Source of the DNA: Candidatus Methanomethylophilus sp. UBA78
GTDB lineage: Archaea > Thermoplasmatota > Thermoplasmata > Methanomassiliicoccales > Methanomethylophilaceae
Direction of reading: 5' to 3'
DNA length: 45,250 bases
Assembly (NCBI GenBank): GCA_002503545.1
Contig: DARY01000010.1
Coordinates: 4,838 to 50,087 of the forward strand
Program-made: the position numbers and the translations under genes
Part shown: positions 16,781-24,523 of the stretch, in pieces
Numbering within the stretch: position 1 is the stretch's first letter
Layout: every line of letters begins with the position of its first letter
The notes under the pieces: model-generated
The model's database searches: none
What the model was told of the DNA's origin: nothing
What the model saw: the letters and a program-made list of their open reading frames with translations, nothing else

Positions 16781-17956
16781 ATGGATGGAAGGCAGTGGTT
16801 TCCGCTCATCGGGCTCACGATGAGCGTGTTCGTGTTCAACATGTCCGAGTTCATGCCCATCGGCCTCCTGACCGACATAGCCGGGGATTTCTCCATCTCG
16901 GAATCCAAGGCCGGACTCATCATCTCGGTCTACGCCTGGGCGGTGGCCGTGCTCTCGCTCCCGCTGATGCTCCTGCTCCGCAGGATGGAGTACCGCCGCA
17001 TGCTCCTCCTGTGCGTCCTGCTCTTCGTGTTCTTCCAGTTCATGTCCGGGGTGTCCACCTCCTACGCGATGCTGATGGCCTCCCGTCTGGGGGTCGCGGT
17101 CGCCCACTCGGTCTTCTGGTCCATCGCGGCGCCCATGGCCGTCAGGGTCGTGGAGCCGAGGTACGCCAAGGTGGCCCTCAGCACCATCGCCGCCGGCACG
17201 TCGGTAGCGATGATAATAGGGCTCCCCCTCGGCAGGATCATCGGCATCGCCCTCGGATGGAGGATGACGTTCATGGCCATCGCGGCCATCTCCCTCGCGG
17301 TGCTGCTCATGCTCGCGGCGGTGTTCCCCCGGCTGGAGAACCCCGGCACCTTCACCGCCAGGAGGCTCCCGGGGCTCTTCCGCAACAGGGTCATCACCGG
17401 GATCTACGTGACGATAGCCGTCTACGTCACCGGCTACTTCACCATGTACAGCTACATCGAGCCCTTCTTCCTGCAGACCGCCGGGATGTCGGAGTCGATG
17501 GTCACGGTGATGCTCACCGTCATCGGGGCGGCGGGGATCGCGGGGAGCTTCCTGTTCTCCAGGATCTACGACCGCACCCGCTTCGCGTTCATGACCGGCG
17601 GGATGGCGGCGGCCGCACTGTCCATGCTGGCACTGGCCCCGGCGGCGCCGTGGGCGGCCGCCGTGGTCGCGGTCTGCGCCGCCATGGGGATGTGCCACAC
17701 CGCCTTCACCGTGGCCATACAGAACGAGATCCTGCGCGCGTCGCCCTCCGACGCGACGGCCGTGGCGATGTCGATATTCTCCGGGATATTCAACGTGGGC
17801 ATAGCGATGGGGTCCATCATAGGAGGGGTCGTGACCGACACCTCCTCCGTCGGCGACATAGGGTACGTGGGGTTCGCATTCGCCGCGGCGGCGGTCCTCT
17901 TCACCGCGTTCTACCTGGTGAGGGAGATCAGGGGATCCGAGAGGGCGGCTCAGTGA
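16781..17956 (+). CDS. MFS efflux transporter, SotB/AraJ-like
   Basis: Protein of 391 residues with about 12 hydrophobic segments. The N-terminal SEFMPIGLLTDIA, the loop LLRRMEYRRML after TM2 and the GLPLGRIIG of TM5 fit the DHA1 sugar/drug efflux group (SotB, AraJ, YdhP). It would export small molecules with the proton gradient; the substrate is not readable from sequence. A TATA-like TTTAATAAA at 16734-16742 suggests transcription from about 16765 and a short leader. It is convergent with the esterase gene: the stops overlap by 7 bases (17950-17956). Confidence 0.85.
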   Translation: MDGRQWFPLIGLTMSVFVFNMSEFMPIGLLTDIAGDFSISESKAGLIISVYAWAVAVLSLPLMLLLRRMEYRRMLLLCVLLFVFFQFMSGVSTSYAMLMASRLGVAVAHSVFWSIAAPMAVRVVEPRYAKVALSTIAAGTSVAMIIGLPLGRIIGIALGWRMTFMAIAAISLAVLLMLAAVFPRLENPGTFTARRLPGLFRNRVITGIYVTIAVYVTGYFTMYSYIEPFFLQTAGMSESMVTVMLTVIGAAGIAGSFLFSRIYDRTRFAFMTGGMAAAALSMLALAPAAPWAAAVVAVCAAMGMCHTAFTVAIQNEILRASPSDATAVAMSIFSGIFNVGIAMGSIIGGVVTDTSSVGDIGYVGFAFAAAAVLFTAFYLVREIRGSERAAQ

Positions 17957-18633
17957 GCCCTCCCCAGGATCCATTTTATGCCCCGGGCGGTCCGTCCCGC
18001 CTGTTCGGCGAAGTGGTTGCCGGGGTTGGTCTCGAGGACGGCGTCCGTCCCCCGCGATAAGAGGGCGTCGCGGATGTCCGAAGCGGCCGCGAGGACCCCG
18101 GACACGGTCCTGTTCCCCGTCAGGTGCTCCCGGTCCCCGAGCGAGAGGTAGACCGCACCGGTGCGCACGCCCTCCGTCCGCACGAAATCGGCGAACCCCG
18201 GGTACCAGAAGGACCCGGATGCGGAGACCGCACCGGAGAACCCGTCCTTCCTGCATACGGCGTAGAGCGAGAACAGGCCCGCGAGCGAGTAGCCGGCCAG
18301 GAAGACCCCGGACGGGGGCCGGGGAAGGGCGCCGAGCACGGCGGGCAGGACGGTCCCGGTCAGTTCCTCCAGGTAGGCGTCCGCACCCCCGGAGAACTCT
18401 CCCCCGAAAGGCGACGGGGCTGGCCAGGGGGTCATGTCCCCGTTCCAGTCGGCGACGTCGACGGCGGCGAGGGCGAAGGGCGGGCATCCGGCCCTCTCGC
18501 AGGCCGCACGGATCTCGGCACCCTCCCCGCGCACGGCATGGTAGACCACCAGGGGAACGCCGGCCGCGGCCGGAAGGTACAGTTCGACGTTCCTGCCTCC
18601 GGCCTCCATCTTTCTGACGACATGATCGGGCAT
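17950..18633 (-). CDS. Alpha/beta-hydrolase, putative esterase (PF00756-like)
   Basis: Protein of 227 residues. The nucleophile elbow is GYSLAG, followed by ASGSFWYPGF and LSLGDREHL, and a C-terminal GNHFAE supplies the likely catalytic His; this order matches the putative esterase family (IroE/Fes-like and predicted hydrolases COG2819). It would cleave an ester, but the substrate is unknown. The frame is open to 19182 because of GC-rich antisense sequence; the start at ATG 18633 (MPDHVVRKME) is chosen since upstream codons overlap the opposite-strand gene at 18716. No signal peptide, so probably cytoplasmic. Confidence 0.75.
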   Translation of the reverse strand: MPDHVVRKMEAGGRNVELYLPAAAGVPLVVYHAVRGEGAEIRAACERAGCPPFALAAVDVADWNGDMTPWPAPSPFGGEFSGGADAYLEELTGTVLPAVLGALPRPPSGVFLAGYSLAGLFSLYAVCRKDGFSGAVSASGSFWYPGFADFVRTEGVRTGAVYLSLGDREHLTGNRTVSGVLAAASDIRDALLSRGTDAVLETNPGNHFAEQAGRTARGIKWILGRAH

Positions 18634-18682
18634 ACCATCTATTCCGCAGTGCCGGGTACATATCGTTTTGCCCCGGAACAGT

Positions 18683-18693
18683 CTTTTTAAATC
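18683..18693 (+). promoter_or_regulatory. TATA box of the DUF3784 gene
   Basis: CTTTTTAAATC centred about 28 nt upstream of ATG 18716, consistent with a leaderless transcript. Confidence 0.5.
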
Positions 18694-18715
18694 CGCATAT
18701 GCCCTCCCGAATCCC

Positions 18716-19096
18716 ATGGACGACGACCGCGACCTGGCCCTGTTCCTGCTGCTGACACCGTTCTTCGCCGCCGTCATAATCCTGGCGATCGTGTCCTCCG
18801 GTTCCCTGGATCTGATAACGTCTGCCGCCGGCATTCTCTTCGCGGTCATCGCCGCCTTACAGCTCTCCGGGAGGGGGGCGCAGTTCACCGCCGGATACAA
18901 CAGCATGACCCGGGAGGAGAAAAGCGCGTACAGCGGGAAGAAGATAGCCCGCGGATCCGGGATCGCCATGGCGGGTTGTGCGGTGCTTTTCGCCACCGTC
19001 GCCAAAGGCATGCCCCTGACGGCGGCCGGTGCGATAACGTTCGCCGTTCTGCTCGTCGCGGGGTTCGTGTACATGGTCAAGTTCGCGAAAATATGA
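18716..19096 (+). CDS. DUF3784-like small membrane protein
   Basis: Protein of 126 residues with four hydrophobic segments. Between the second and third is the signature-like loop GYNSMTREEKSAYSGKKIAR, typical of DUF3784 proteins. Function unknown. The start is moved to ATG 18716 from an upstream in-frame ATG at 18668, because the upstream codons overlap the TATA box and are not membrane-like. It lies head to head with the esterase gene. Confidence 0.7.
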   Translation: MDDDRDLALFLLLTPFFAAVIILAIVSSGSLDLITSAAGILFAVIAALQLSGRGAQFTAGYNSMTREEKSAYSGKKIARGSGIAMAGCAVLFATVAKGMPLTAAGAITFAVLLVAGFVYMVKFAKI

Positions 19097-19204
19097 AACG
19101 GGCACCGGTTTAATGCGGTTCCCGATACATCGGATCTCCCGCCCCCCATAATCTCCGGCGACAATGATTTTACCACCGGCATGTTTTTAGCAAATGACGC
19201 GCAT

Positions 19205-19621
19205 ATGCGAAATGTGGAAAAAACCCCGGAGCAAATCCACTACAACATGTCCCGCATCAAGTGCAAAAACACGGGTATCGAAGTCAGCCTCAGAAAGGAA
19301 CTTTGGTCCAGGGGCCTCAGATACCAAAAGAACGTAAAGGACATAGAGGGCAAACCGGACATAGTCTTCAGAGGGAAGAAGGTCGCAGTTTTTTGTGACA
19401 GCGAGTTCTGGCACGGTTATGATTGGGAAAACAGAAAAAACTGCATAAAAAAGAACCGCGAATTCTGGATTGAAAAAATAAATAATAACATCATCAGAGA
19501 TGATAAGGTGAACGAGATATTGGGAGAACAGGGTTGGACCGTAATGAGGTTCTGGGGCAAGGAAATACAGAAGAATCTCAAAAACTGTGCGGACCAAATA
19601 GAAAGAGCTGTAAGAAAATGA
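19205..19621 (+). CDS. vsr: Vsr-like T:G mismatch endonuclease
   Basis: Nicks DNA 5' of the T in T:G mismatches that arise by deamination of 5-methylcytosine. Of 138 residues, the N-terminal TPEQIHYNMSRIKCKNT matches the Vsr start, catalytic Asp52 is in KPDIVF, and FWHG (His70) and WIEKINNNIIRD follow. The zinc-binding Cys next to FWH in E. coli Vsr is absent (DSEFWHG), as in a subgroup of the family. ATG 19205 is chosen because the family starts near TPEQ; an upstream ATG at 19181 is in frame. It overlaps the methyltransferase gene by ATGA, so both are co-translated. The AT-rich codons contrast with neighbours. Confidence 0.9.
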   Translation: MRNVEKTPEQIHYNMSRIKCKNTGIEVSLRKELWSRGLRYQKNVKDIEGKPDIVFRGKKVAVFCDSEFWHGYDWENRKNCIKKNREFWIEKINNNIIRDDKVNEILGEQGWTVMRFWGKEIQKNLKNCADQIERAVRK

Positions 19622-20700
19622 CGGACAGATATCGCTCGATAGACCTTTTCGCCGGAATCGGCGGAATAAGGATGGGATTCGATCAGGCGTTCGAAAAATC
19701 CATCGAAACGAAGTTCGTATGCGAATACGACAAATACGCACAGGCAACTTACAGAGCCAACTTCAAAGACGATTTCGAAATCACCGGCGACATAACCCTC
19801 GTCTCGGAAAAAGACGTGCCGGACTTCGACATATGTCTCGCGGGGTTCCCCTGTCAGGCATTCAGCATAGCTGGCAAGAAACAGGGATTCAAGGATGACT
19901 ATAAGGGCAGATGCCGCGGAACACTGTTCTTCGACGTGGCAAGAATCTGTGCGGAGCACAACCCCAAGGTCATATTCTGCGAGAACGTCAAAGGTCTGAC
20001 TTCCCACGATCGTGGAAACACATTCAGAATCATAACGGAAACACTGGAAAACCTGGGCAAATACGGATACAATGTTTACTGCAAGGTTCTGAACAGCAAA
20101 GACTTCGGGGTACCGCAGAATCGCGAGCGCATATACATGGTAGCTTTCAGGAAGGACATAGACAGCTCCGGATTTTCGTTTCCCGAAGGAAAGGATGACT
20201 CCAAAACAATTGCGGACATAATGGAAAAGGACGTACCTTCTGCGAAATACTATCTGAGCGATACTTATCTGAATACGCTCAAAGAACACAAAGCGAGACA
20301 CGAAGCCAAAGGAAACGGATTTGGATACGTAGTTCGCCCTACCGGAGGCATTGCGGGAGCGATAGTGTGCGGAGGAATGGGACGCGAGAGAAACCTCATC
20401 ATAGATGAACGTCTGACCGATTTCACGCCGGTTACCAACATCAAAGGCGAAATCAACCGCCAGGGGATAAGGAAACTCACCCCCCGCGAATGGGCTAGAC
20501 TGCAGGGATTCCCGGATTCCTATAATCTCATCCTGGCAGATACCCACCTCTACAAACAGCTCGGCAACTCGGTAACCGTACCTGTCATAAAAGCCATTGC
20601 CGAACGCATCAAGATCGTTCTGGATTCATCGGAAAACAATGAGGTGCCAACCGCGGCATCTGTTCCGAAAACTATTCAGACCACACTCACAGGAATCTGA
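19618..20700 (+). CDS. DNA (cytosine-5) methyltransferase, probably CCGG-specific
   Basis: Methylates cytosine C5 to protect DNA from the restriction enzyme encoded opposite. The 360 residues carry the m5C motifs in order: I DLFAGIGGIRMGF, IV GFPCQAFSIAGKKQGF (catalytic Cys), VI ENVKGL, VIII QNRERIYMVAF, IX/X RKLTPREWARLQGFPDSY and QLGNSVTVPVIKAIA. The partner is an HpaII-like nuclease, so CCGG is the inferred target; the residues in the recognition domain cannot prove it. The gene ends 14 bp inside the convergent nuclease gene. Lower GC and codon use than neighbours point to horizontal transfer. Confidence 0.95.
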   Translation: MTDRYRSIDLFAGIGGIRMGFDQAFEKSIETKFVCEYDKYAQATYRANFKDDFEITGDITLVSEKDVPDFDICLAGFPCQAFSIAGKKQGFKDDYKGRCRGTLFFDVARICAEHNPKVIFCENVKGLTSHDRGNTFRIITETLENLGKYGYNVYCKVLNSKDFGVPQNRERIYMVAFRKDIDSSGFSFPEGKDDSKTIADIMEKDVPSAKYYLSDTYLNTLKEHKARHEAKGNGFGYVVRPTGGIAGAIVCGGMGRERNLIIDERLTDFTPVTNIKGEINRQGIRKLTPREWARLQGFPDSYNLILADTHLYKQLGNSVTVPVIKAIAERIKIVLDSSENNEVPTAASVPKTIQTTLTGI

Positions 20701-21772
20701 TTTGCAGGTTAAGGTTCATGTAGTAGCTGCCGTCCGCACTGCGCCATATGCGGGAAAACTCATGACGGGTCGTTGAGGCCGTTTCCAATCTTGTATTCTT
20801 GAGCAGATAATCTTCAAACTCGTTCCGATTGTACACGTTGAAACAGAATATCTCCCCGTCTCCACGCACTATGAGATATCCTCCATTCGCATCTTCGTGG
20901 CCGTCCCATGGTTTGGACGGATTCACGCCCAGAGCAAAAGCCGTCAGCATTTTCTTGATTTTATACTCATAATTGGGGAAATCCGTATTGTATCCCATTG
21001 GATTGTTTTTATTGAGTATTTTGACTATATCGGTAAAACGGTTTATTCCTTCCAAATAATATATTTTCAGTATTTCCGAAACCATTTCCGGAAGTCTGCT
21101 ATCTATGAGTGTCAGATTATCGCGCAAAACGGAGCACTCCACTCCGTCGAACTCCAATGCCACCCCTTCTTCCCTGAAAACACCATATACGTCGGATAGC
21201 TTATCCTTCGGAGATCTTTCATTCACGCGCGTTACTACGTTCTGGGTCACAGCCCCATTCAAACGGTATCTGAAATTGGTCGTCCTGGCGGCGTTGAGCA
21301 GTGTCGAAGGACTTCCCAACATGGATTTTATGCTGAAACCGAGTTTGGCATTCGCTCTTCCCGAACGGGGATCGTTTACCAGAAGAGTAATGTCCGTCTT
21401 ATCCCGGGATGGGGCTTTTAGTCTGTGACAGCCGATGGACTCCATGAATCTGGAAACCGACTCTATGCAGAACGACCCTTTGGATTCGACGATTGAATCC
21501 AGAACGACCTCCGACTCCTCCAATATGGATTCGACATCTATGGATTTGACTCTCCTGTCGTTCTGGTAAATCTCTATTTTGGAACCGTCCGGAGACCTGC
21601 GGAACTCGGTCTCCGTATCATCCTCGTTTCTGATTACGCCCACGACATCGAACACCATGTCATCCAGCTTCCGAACGTCACTGTCTGCCCCGTAAATCCT
21701 TCCTTTCCCCAAGACATTCAGAAAGGCATAAACCTCGGACCATTCCCCTTTGTTGCCGCTCAGGTTCGCCAT
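20687..21772 (-). CDS. HpaII-family type II restriction endonuclease
   Basis: Protein of 361 residues, close to HpaII (about 358). The N-terminus LSGNKGEWSEVYAFLNVLG is highly characteristic of the HpaII family. A PD-(D/E)XK-like active site can be proposed at DKTDITLLVNDPRSG...LGFSIKS. HpaII cuts C^CGG; this specificity is inferred from family membership. It is convergent with the methyltransferase, with their 3' ends overlapping by 14 bp, so nuclease and methylase transcripts are antisense at their ends. ATG 21772 is the only sensible start. Confidence 0.88.
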   Translation of the reverse strand: MANLSGNKGEWSEVYAFLNVLGKGRIYGADSDVRKLDDMVFDVVGVIRNEDDTETEFRRSPDGSKIEIYQNDRRVKSIDVESILEESEVVLDSIVESKGSFCIESVSRFMESIGCHRLKAPSRDKTDITLLVNDPRSGRANAKLGFSIKSMLGSPSTLLNAARTTNFRYRLNGAVTQNVVTRVNERSPKDKLSDVYGVFREEGVALEFDGVECSVLRDNLTLIDSRLPEMVSEILKIYYLEGINRFTDIVKILNKNNPMGYNTDFPNYEYKIKKMLTAFALGVNPSKPWDGHEDANGGYLIVRGDGEIFCFNVYNRNEFEDYLLKNTRLETASTTRHEFSRIWRSADGSYYMNLNLQIRFL

Positions 21773-21826
21773 GACGGATCCTCTGTGCCCCGTATTTCAT
21801 ATAATGTTAAAATGATGCCGATTGCA

Positions 21827-22177
21827 TCATTCCTTGATAAAAATTGATAAAATCCACATCCCGGGAATAGGCACATATAATGAATCCCAAATCCCTAAGG
21901 GTCTCGGATATTTACTAGTGAGTCTTATAAACTTCCAATCACCGTTAACCATGACTTTTTTCACACGCCTCAATATTTTCATACTCCTGCCGTAGCTGAT
22001 ACCATCCAGAGTGACAGACGAATCGAACTTCTTCACAATACAGCGACTCATTGTGCTCAACAGGAGACGAACGAACTCTGAAGAGATAACGGAGCGGTCG
22101 GAATGAGCCCCAGTCTCATCGAATTCGTTGACGTCCCTGTAGTGAAACAGGCAGTCTGAACCAACAATAATCCTCAA
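21827..22177 (-). pseudogene. Decayed transposase C-terminal fragment (tentative)
   Basis: A 116-codon open frame beginning at TTG with no sensible start. A short stretch (FHYRDV, then GAHSDRSVISSEFVRLLLSTM, and a YGRSMKILRRVKKV segment) resembles the C-terminal region of IS4-type transposases, where a conserved YR motif is followed by a region with HS and an aliphatic helix. The usual catalytic-Glu region between them is missing. Neighbouring sequence is AT-rich and next to the R-M island. This is a weak call; it could also be a small unknown gene. Confidence 0.35.
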
Positions 22178-22456
22178 AAGTATAGTTGTTCAATTAGGGA
22201 AATCGTTAATACGATAATGGAAACCCAGTTCGGCAAGCTGCGATGTCCTCTGCACATACTCTCCGGAAACCTGCCGCCCATAAGTGCCAGATTCTCACTT
22301 GGCATGGCAGGCGGTTCCGTCGACACCGCGAAACAACGACTCCGGAAACCTAAAGCAATATGAATCGGATCTGGCACATATCATCCACTAACGAGGGGCC
22401 TCTCATAAAACACCCTCCTGGCACCATCGTTCGGAATCCGCACGGCATCGAAACCC
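22178..22456. other. Gene-free stretch beside the restriction-modification island
   Basis: I see no supportable gene. Short open frames here lack start signals and protein-like patterns. It holds one copy of the ATGTGCCAG motif. Confidence 0.5.
22371..22379 (-). repeat. ATGTGCCAG motif, copy 4
   Basis: Minus-strand copy in the 12-nt loop of an inverted repeat GGAT (22367-22370)/ATCC (22383-22386). Confidence 0.6.
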
Positions 22457-23764
22457 TCACTTGAGCCTCACCCATACGTTGCGGCGGTTGTTCCCCCTGT
22501 TCTCCAGATATCCTTCGATTTTGAGTTCCGATATTATCTTCCCGCTCGTGGAGACACCGATGTCCAGCTCTCCGCTCAGATCCTTTATGCTGGCGGACGG
22601 GTGCCTCTCCAGGTACTCGACGGCAGCCATATGCCTCTCCGTGAGACGCCCCGTATCCCGGCGCACGGCGGACGCCCATCTCGGCCTGAAGGCGAACGGT
22701 ATCGTGACGGTCACCATGGTCTCCCCCACCGAGATCGCCTCCCTGCCGTACCTCTCCACGATCGTCGGTATGCCGTGACCGCTCTGTTCGGAGTAATCGG
22801 CCATCGTCAGGATGCCGAACAGCGCCCTGTTCACCGGCATGCTCTTGCCCGAATAGAACTCGTCCTCCGAGAGGGAGAACGGTATCCCGCCGTACGACTG
22901 GACCTCTATGCGGTCGTCGAAGACGAACACGGACGGCGGCAGCATGTCCTTCCAATCGTTGTGCGCACAGGCGTTTATCCATGATTCCCTGAAAGCCTCC
23001 GCGTCGAACAGCTCGGTCTCCCTCCTCTCCCCCCTGCCGAGGTCCACGCGGGTCTCGTTGAGCGAGGCGATGCTGTCTATGACCGACCTCACGGTCAGCA
23101 GGAGGCAGCGGTGCCCGTGGTCGGTCCTCTCGGACATCGACGACTTGGTCGTCCCGCCGAACCTCACCACCTGCATGGGGACGCCGTTCTGGTCCGACAT
23201 GAGGTATGCCACCAGATTGCAGTCCCCCGACCCCGTCAGCATGCCGAGCCCATCGAAGTAGTCGCGGGTCATCCGGGGATGGAGGTTCTTGGCCTCCATG
23301 TACGTGATGTAGGATGTGAAGGACAGGTCCCGGACGGGGGAGCGGATACCCCTCATGATATCGGAATTACCGCCCGTCATCATCCTGCGGACGATGGCCG
23401 GGGATGCCTGCTCGTCCGAAGTCACGTTCCTCACATAGTAACGTCCGTCGAAGGAGTACGGAGTATCATGCCCCTCCGCCGATACGCGTATGTACTTCAG
23501 ACCGTCCGGCGTCTCCAGGACCTGTATGTCCGCCAGGACCTGCGGCTGGACATAGGTCCTGATCCTGTTCCTCACCTTCTCCGGGGAATCGGGGCCGGGC
23601 TTCACGCCGATGACCGTTCCGTCGTCATCCACACCGAAATAGACGGTGCCGCCGTTGCGGCGGTTGATCATGGCCGTGAGGGAGAGTATCCCCTTGTCCA
23701 ACTGTGCGAGACTCTTCTTGAACTCCGTCGTTTCGTTCTCCGAACCTAGCCCTGCCGCACTCAT
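22457..23764 (-). CDS. AlbA_2-domain ATP-binding protein with C-terminal winged helix (COG2865-like regulator)
   Basis: Protein of 435 residues. Residues about 10-130 form an AlbA_2 (Schlafen-type) domain: ETTEFKKSLAQLDKG, MINRRNGGTVYFGVDDDG, GVKPGPDSPEKV, then GRYYVRNVTSDEQAS. The middle part resembles the GHKL-like ATPase half (RESWINACAHNDW, DRIEVQSYGGIP, GHGIPTIVERYG). The C-terminal 65 residues are a winged helix (SIKDLSGELDIGVSTSGKII). Proteins of this build are predicted transcription regulators. The start is ATG 23764. Directly upstream an 11-bp iteron array covers the TATA box, strongly suggesting autoregulation. No operon partner. Confidence 0.8.
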   Translation of the reverse strand: MSAAGLGSENETTEFKKSLAQLDKGILSLTAMINRRNGGTVYFGVDDDGTVIGVKPGPDSPEKVRNRIRTYVQPQVLADIQVLETPDGLKYIRVSAEGHDTPYSFDGRYYVRNVTSDEQASPAIVRRMMTGGNSDIMRGIRSPVRDLSFTSYITYMEAKNLHPRMTRDYFDGLGMLTGSGDCNLVAYLMSDQNGVPMQVVRFGGTTKSSMSERTDHGHRCLLLTVRSVIDSIASLNETRVDLGRGERRETELFDAEAFRESWINACAHNDWKDMLPPSVFVFDDRIEVQSYGGIPFSLSEDEFYSGKSMPVNRALFGILTMADYSEQSGHGIPTIVERYGREAISVGETMVTVTIPFAFRPRWASAVRRDTGRLTERHMAAVEYLERHPSASIKDLSGELDIGVSTSGKIISELKIEGYLENRGNNRRNVWVRLK

Positions 23765-23778
23765 TCGATATCGTGATT

Positions 23779-23844
23779 AATACCTGATTAATCTATAAAT
23801 AATCTATTATTAATCTATCATTAATCTATAGTCAATCTATGATT
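23779..23844 (-). repeat. Direct-repeat array 4: 11-bp iterons at the AlbA_2 regulator promoter
   Basis: AATCTAT occurs at 23790, 23801, 23812, 23823 and 23834, exactly 11 bp apart, with a degenerate copy at 23779 (AATACCT). Each unit is one DNA turn, so bound proteins would line up on one face. The TATA-like CTATAAATAA at 23793-23802 lies inside the gene-proximal repeats. Confidence 0.9.
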
Positions 23845-23866
23845 GATATCGGATGGTACGATTAAG

Positions 23867-24523
23867 TCACATACGGCGGAATCCGCGGCCTATCCACTGC
23901 GTGATCGATTTCACCCCGTAGCGCAGGGTCTCCATCGGGTGGCGGAAGGCGCTGTCGGGCACCGCCCTGCCCTCCATGATGGCGGCGACGGCCTCCTGCC
24001 ACGTCGAGATCCCCTCGGGGAGCGTCACCCTCCCCCAGCCGATGCGCCCGGGCGAGTGCGCGTCCGAACCGGCCGATACGGGTTTGCCTATCCTCTTCGC
24101 GAGCGCCACGGACTTCCTGTTGGCGCTCCTGACCGAACGGGCGTTCATCGCCTCCGTCCCGTCGAAATCGTACTTCAGGGTGTTCTTCTCCCCCAGTCCC
24201 GACCACCATCTGTAGGGATGGGCGGCGAAGGCGTACCCTCCCGCCTCGTGGATGGCGTCGATGGTCTCCTGTATGGAGAGACCGCGCGGTATCTCCCTGT
24301 CTATGCCGAATGCCAGTATGTGCCCCTCGGCCGAGGAGACCTCCTCGGCCGGGATGACTATGACCCTGCCGTTGTCCTTTACCTCGGAGTAGGCCTCGAA
24401 GCTGTTGTGGTCGGTGATGGCCACGCAGCCTATCCCCCTCTCGACGCAGGCGTCTATCACCTGCTGGGGGGTCGAACGGCCGTCGTTCGAGTATTTGGTG
24501 TGGACATGCAGGTCGGCGATCAT
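23867..24523 (-). CDS. PHP-domain metal-dependent phosphoesterase
   Basis: Protein of 218 residues. PHP metal-binding motifs are all seen: DLHVHTKYSNDG, AITDHN, PAEEVSS, HPYRWW and GSDAHSPGRIGWG. Proteins of this type hydrolyse phosphoesters (for example 3',5'-nucleotide bisphosphates or RNA ends), but the substrate here is unknown. The start is ATG 24523, overlapping the metG stop by ATGA, so it is co-translated with methionyl-tRNA synthetase. The frame extends upstream into metG, but that is a GC-rich overlap. A second PHP protein lies at 29493-30461. Confidence 0.88.
   Translation of the reverse strand: MIADLHVHTKYSNDGRSTPQQVIDACVERGIGCVAITDHNSFEAYSEVKDNGRVIVIPAEEVSSAEGHILAFGIDREIPRGLSIQETIDAIHEAGGYAFAAHPYRWWSGLGEKNTLKYDFDGTEAMNARSVRSANRKSVALAKRIGKPVSAGSDAHSPGRIGWGRVTLPEGISTWQEAVAAIMEGRAVPDSAFRHPMETLRYGVKSITQWIGRGFRRM

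Noticed and set aside
22174..22377. 67-codon minus-strand frame
   Set aside because: No start signal, no recognisable pattern, unlike the codon use of either neighbour.
23779..23844. CRISPR array
   Set aside because: Units are 11 bp with 4-bp variable parts; no 25-37 bp repeats with unique spacers and no cas gene.
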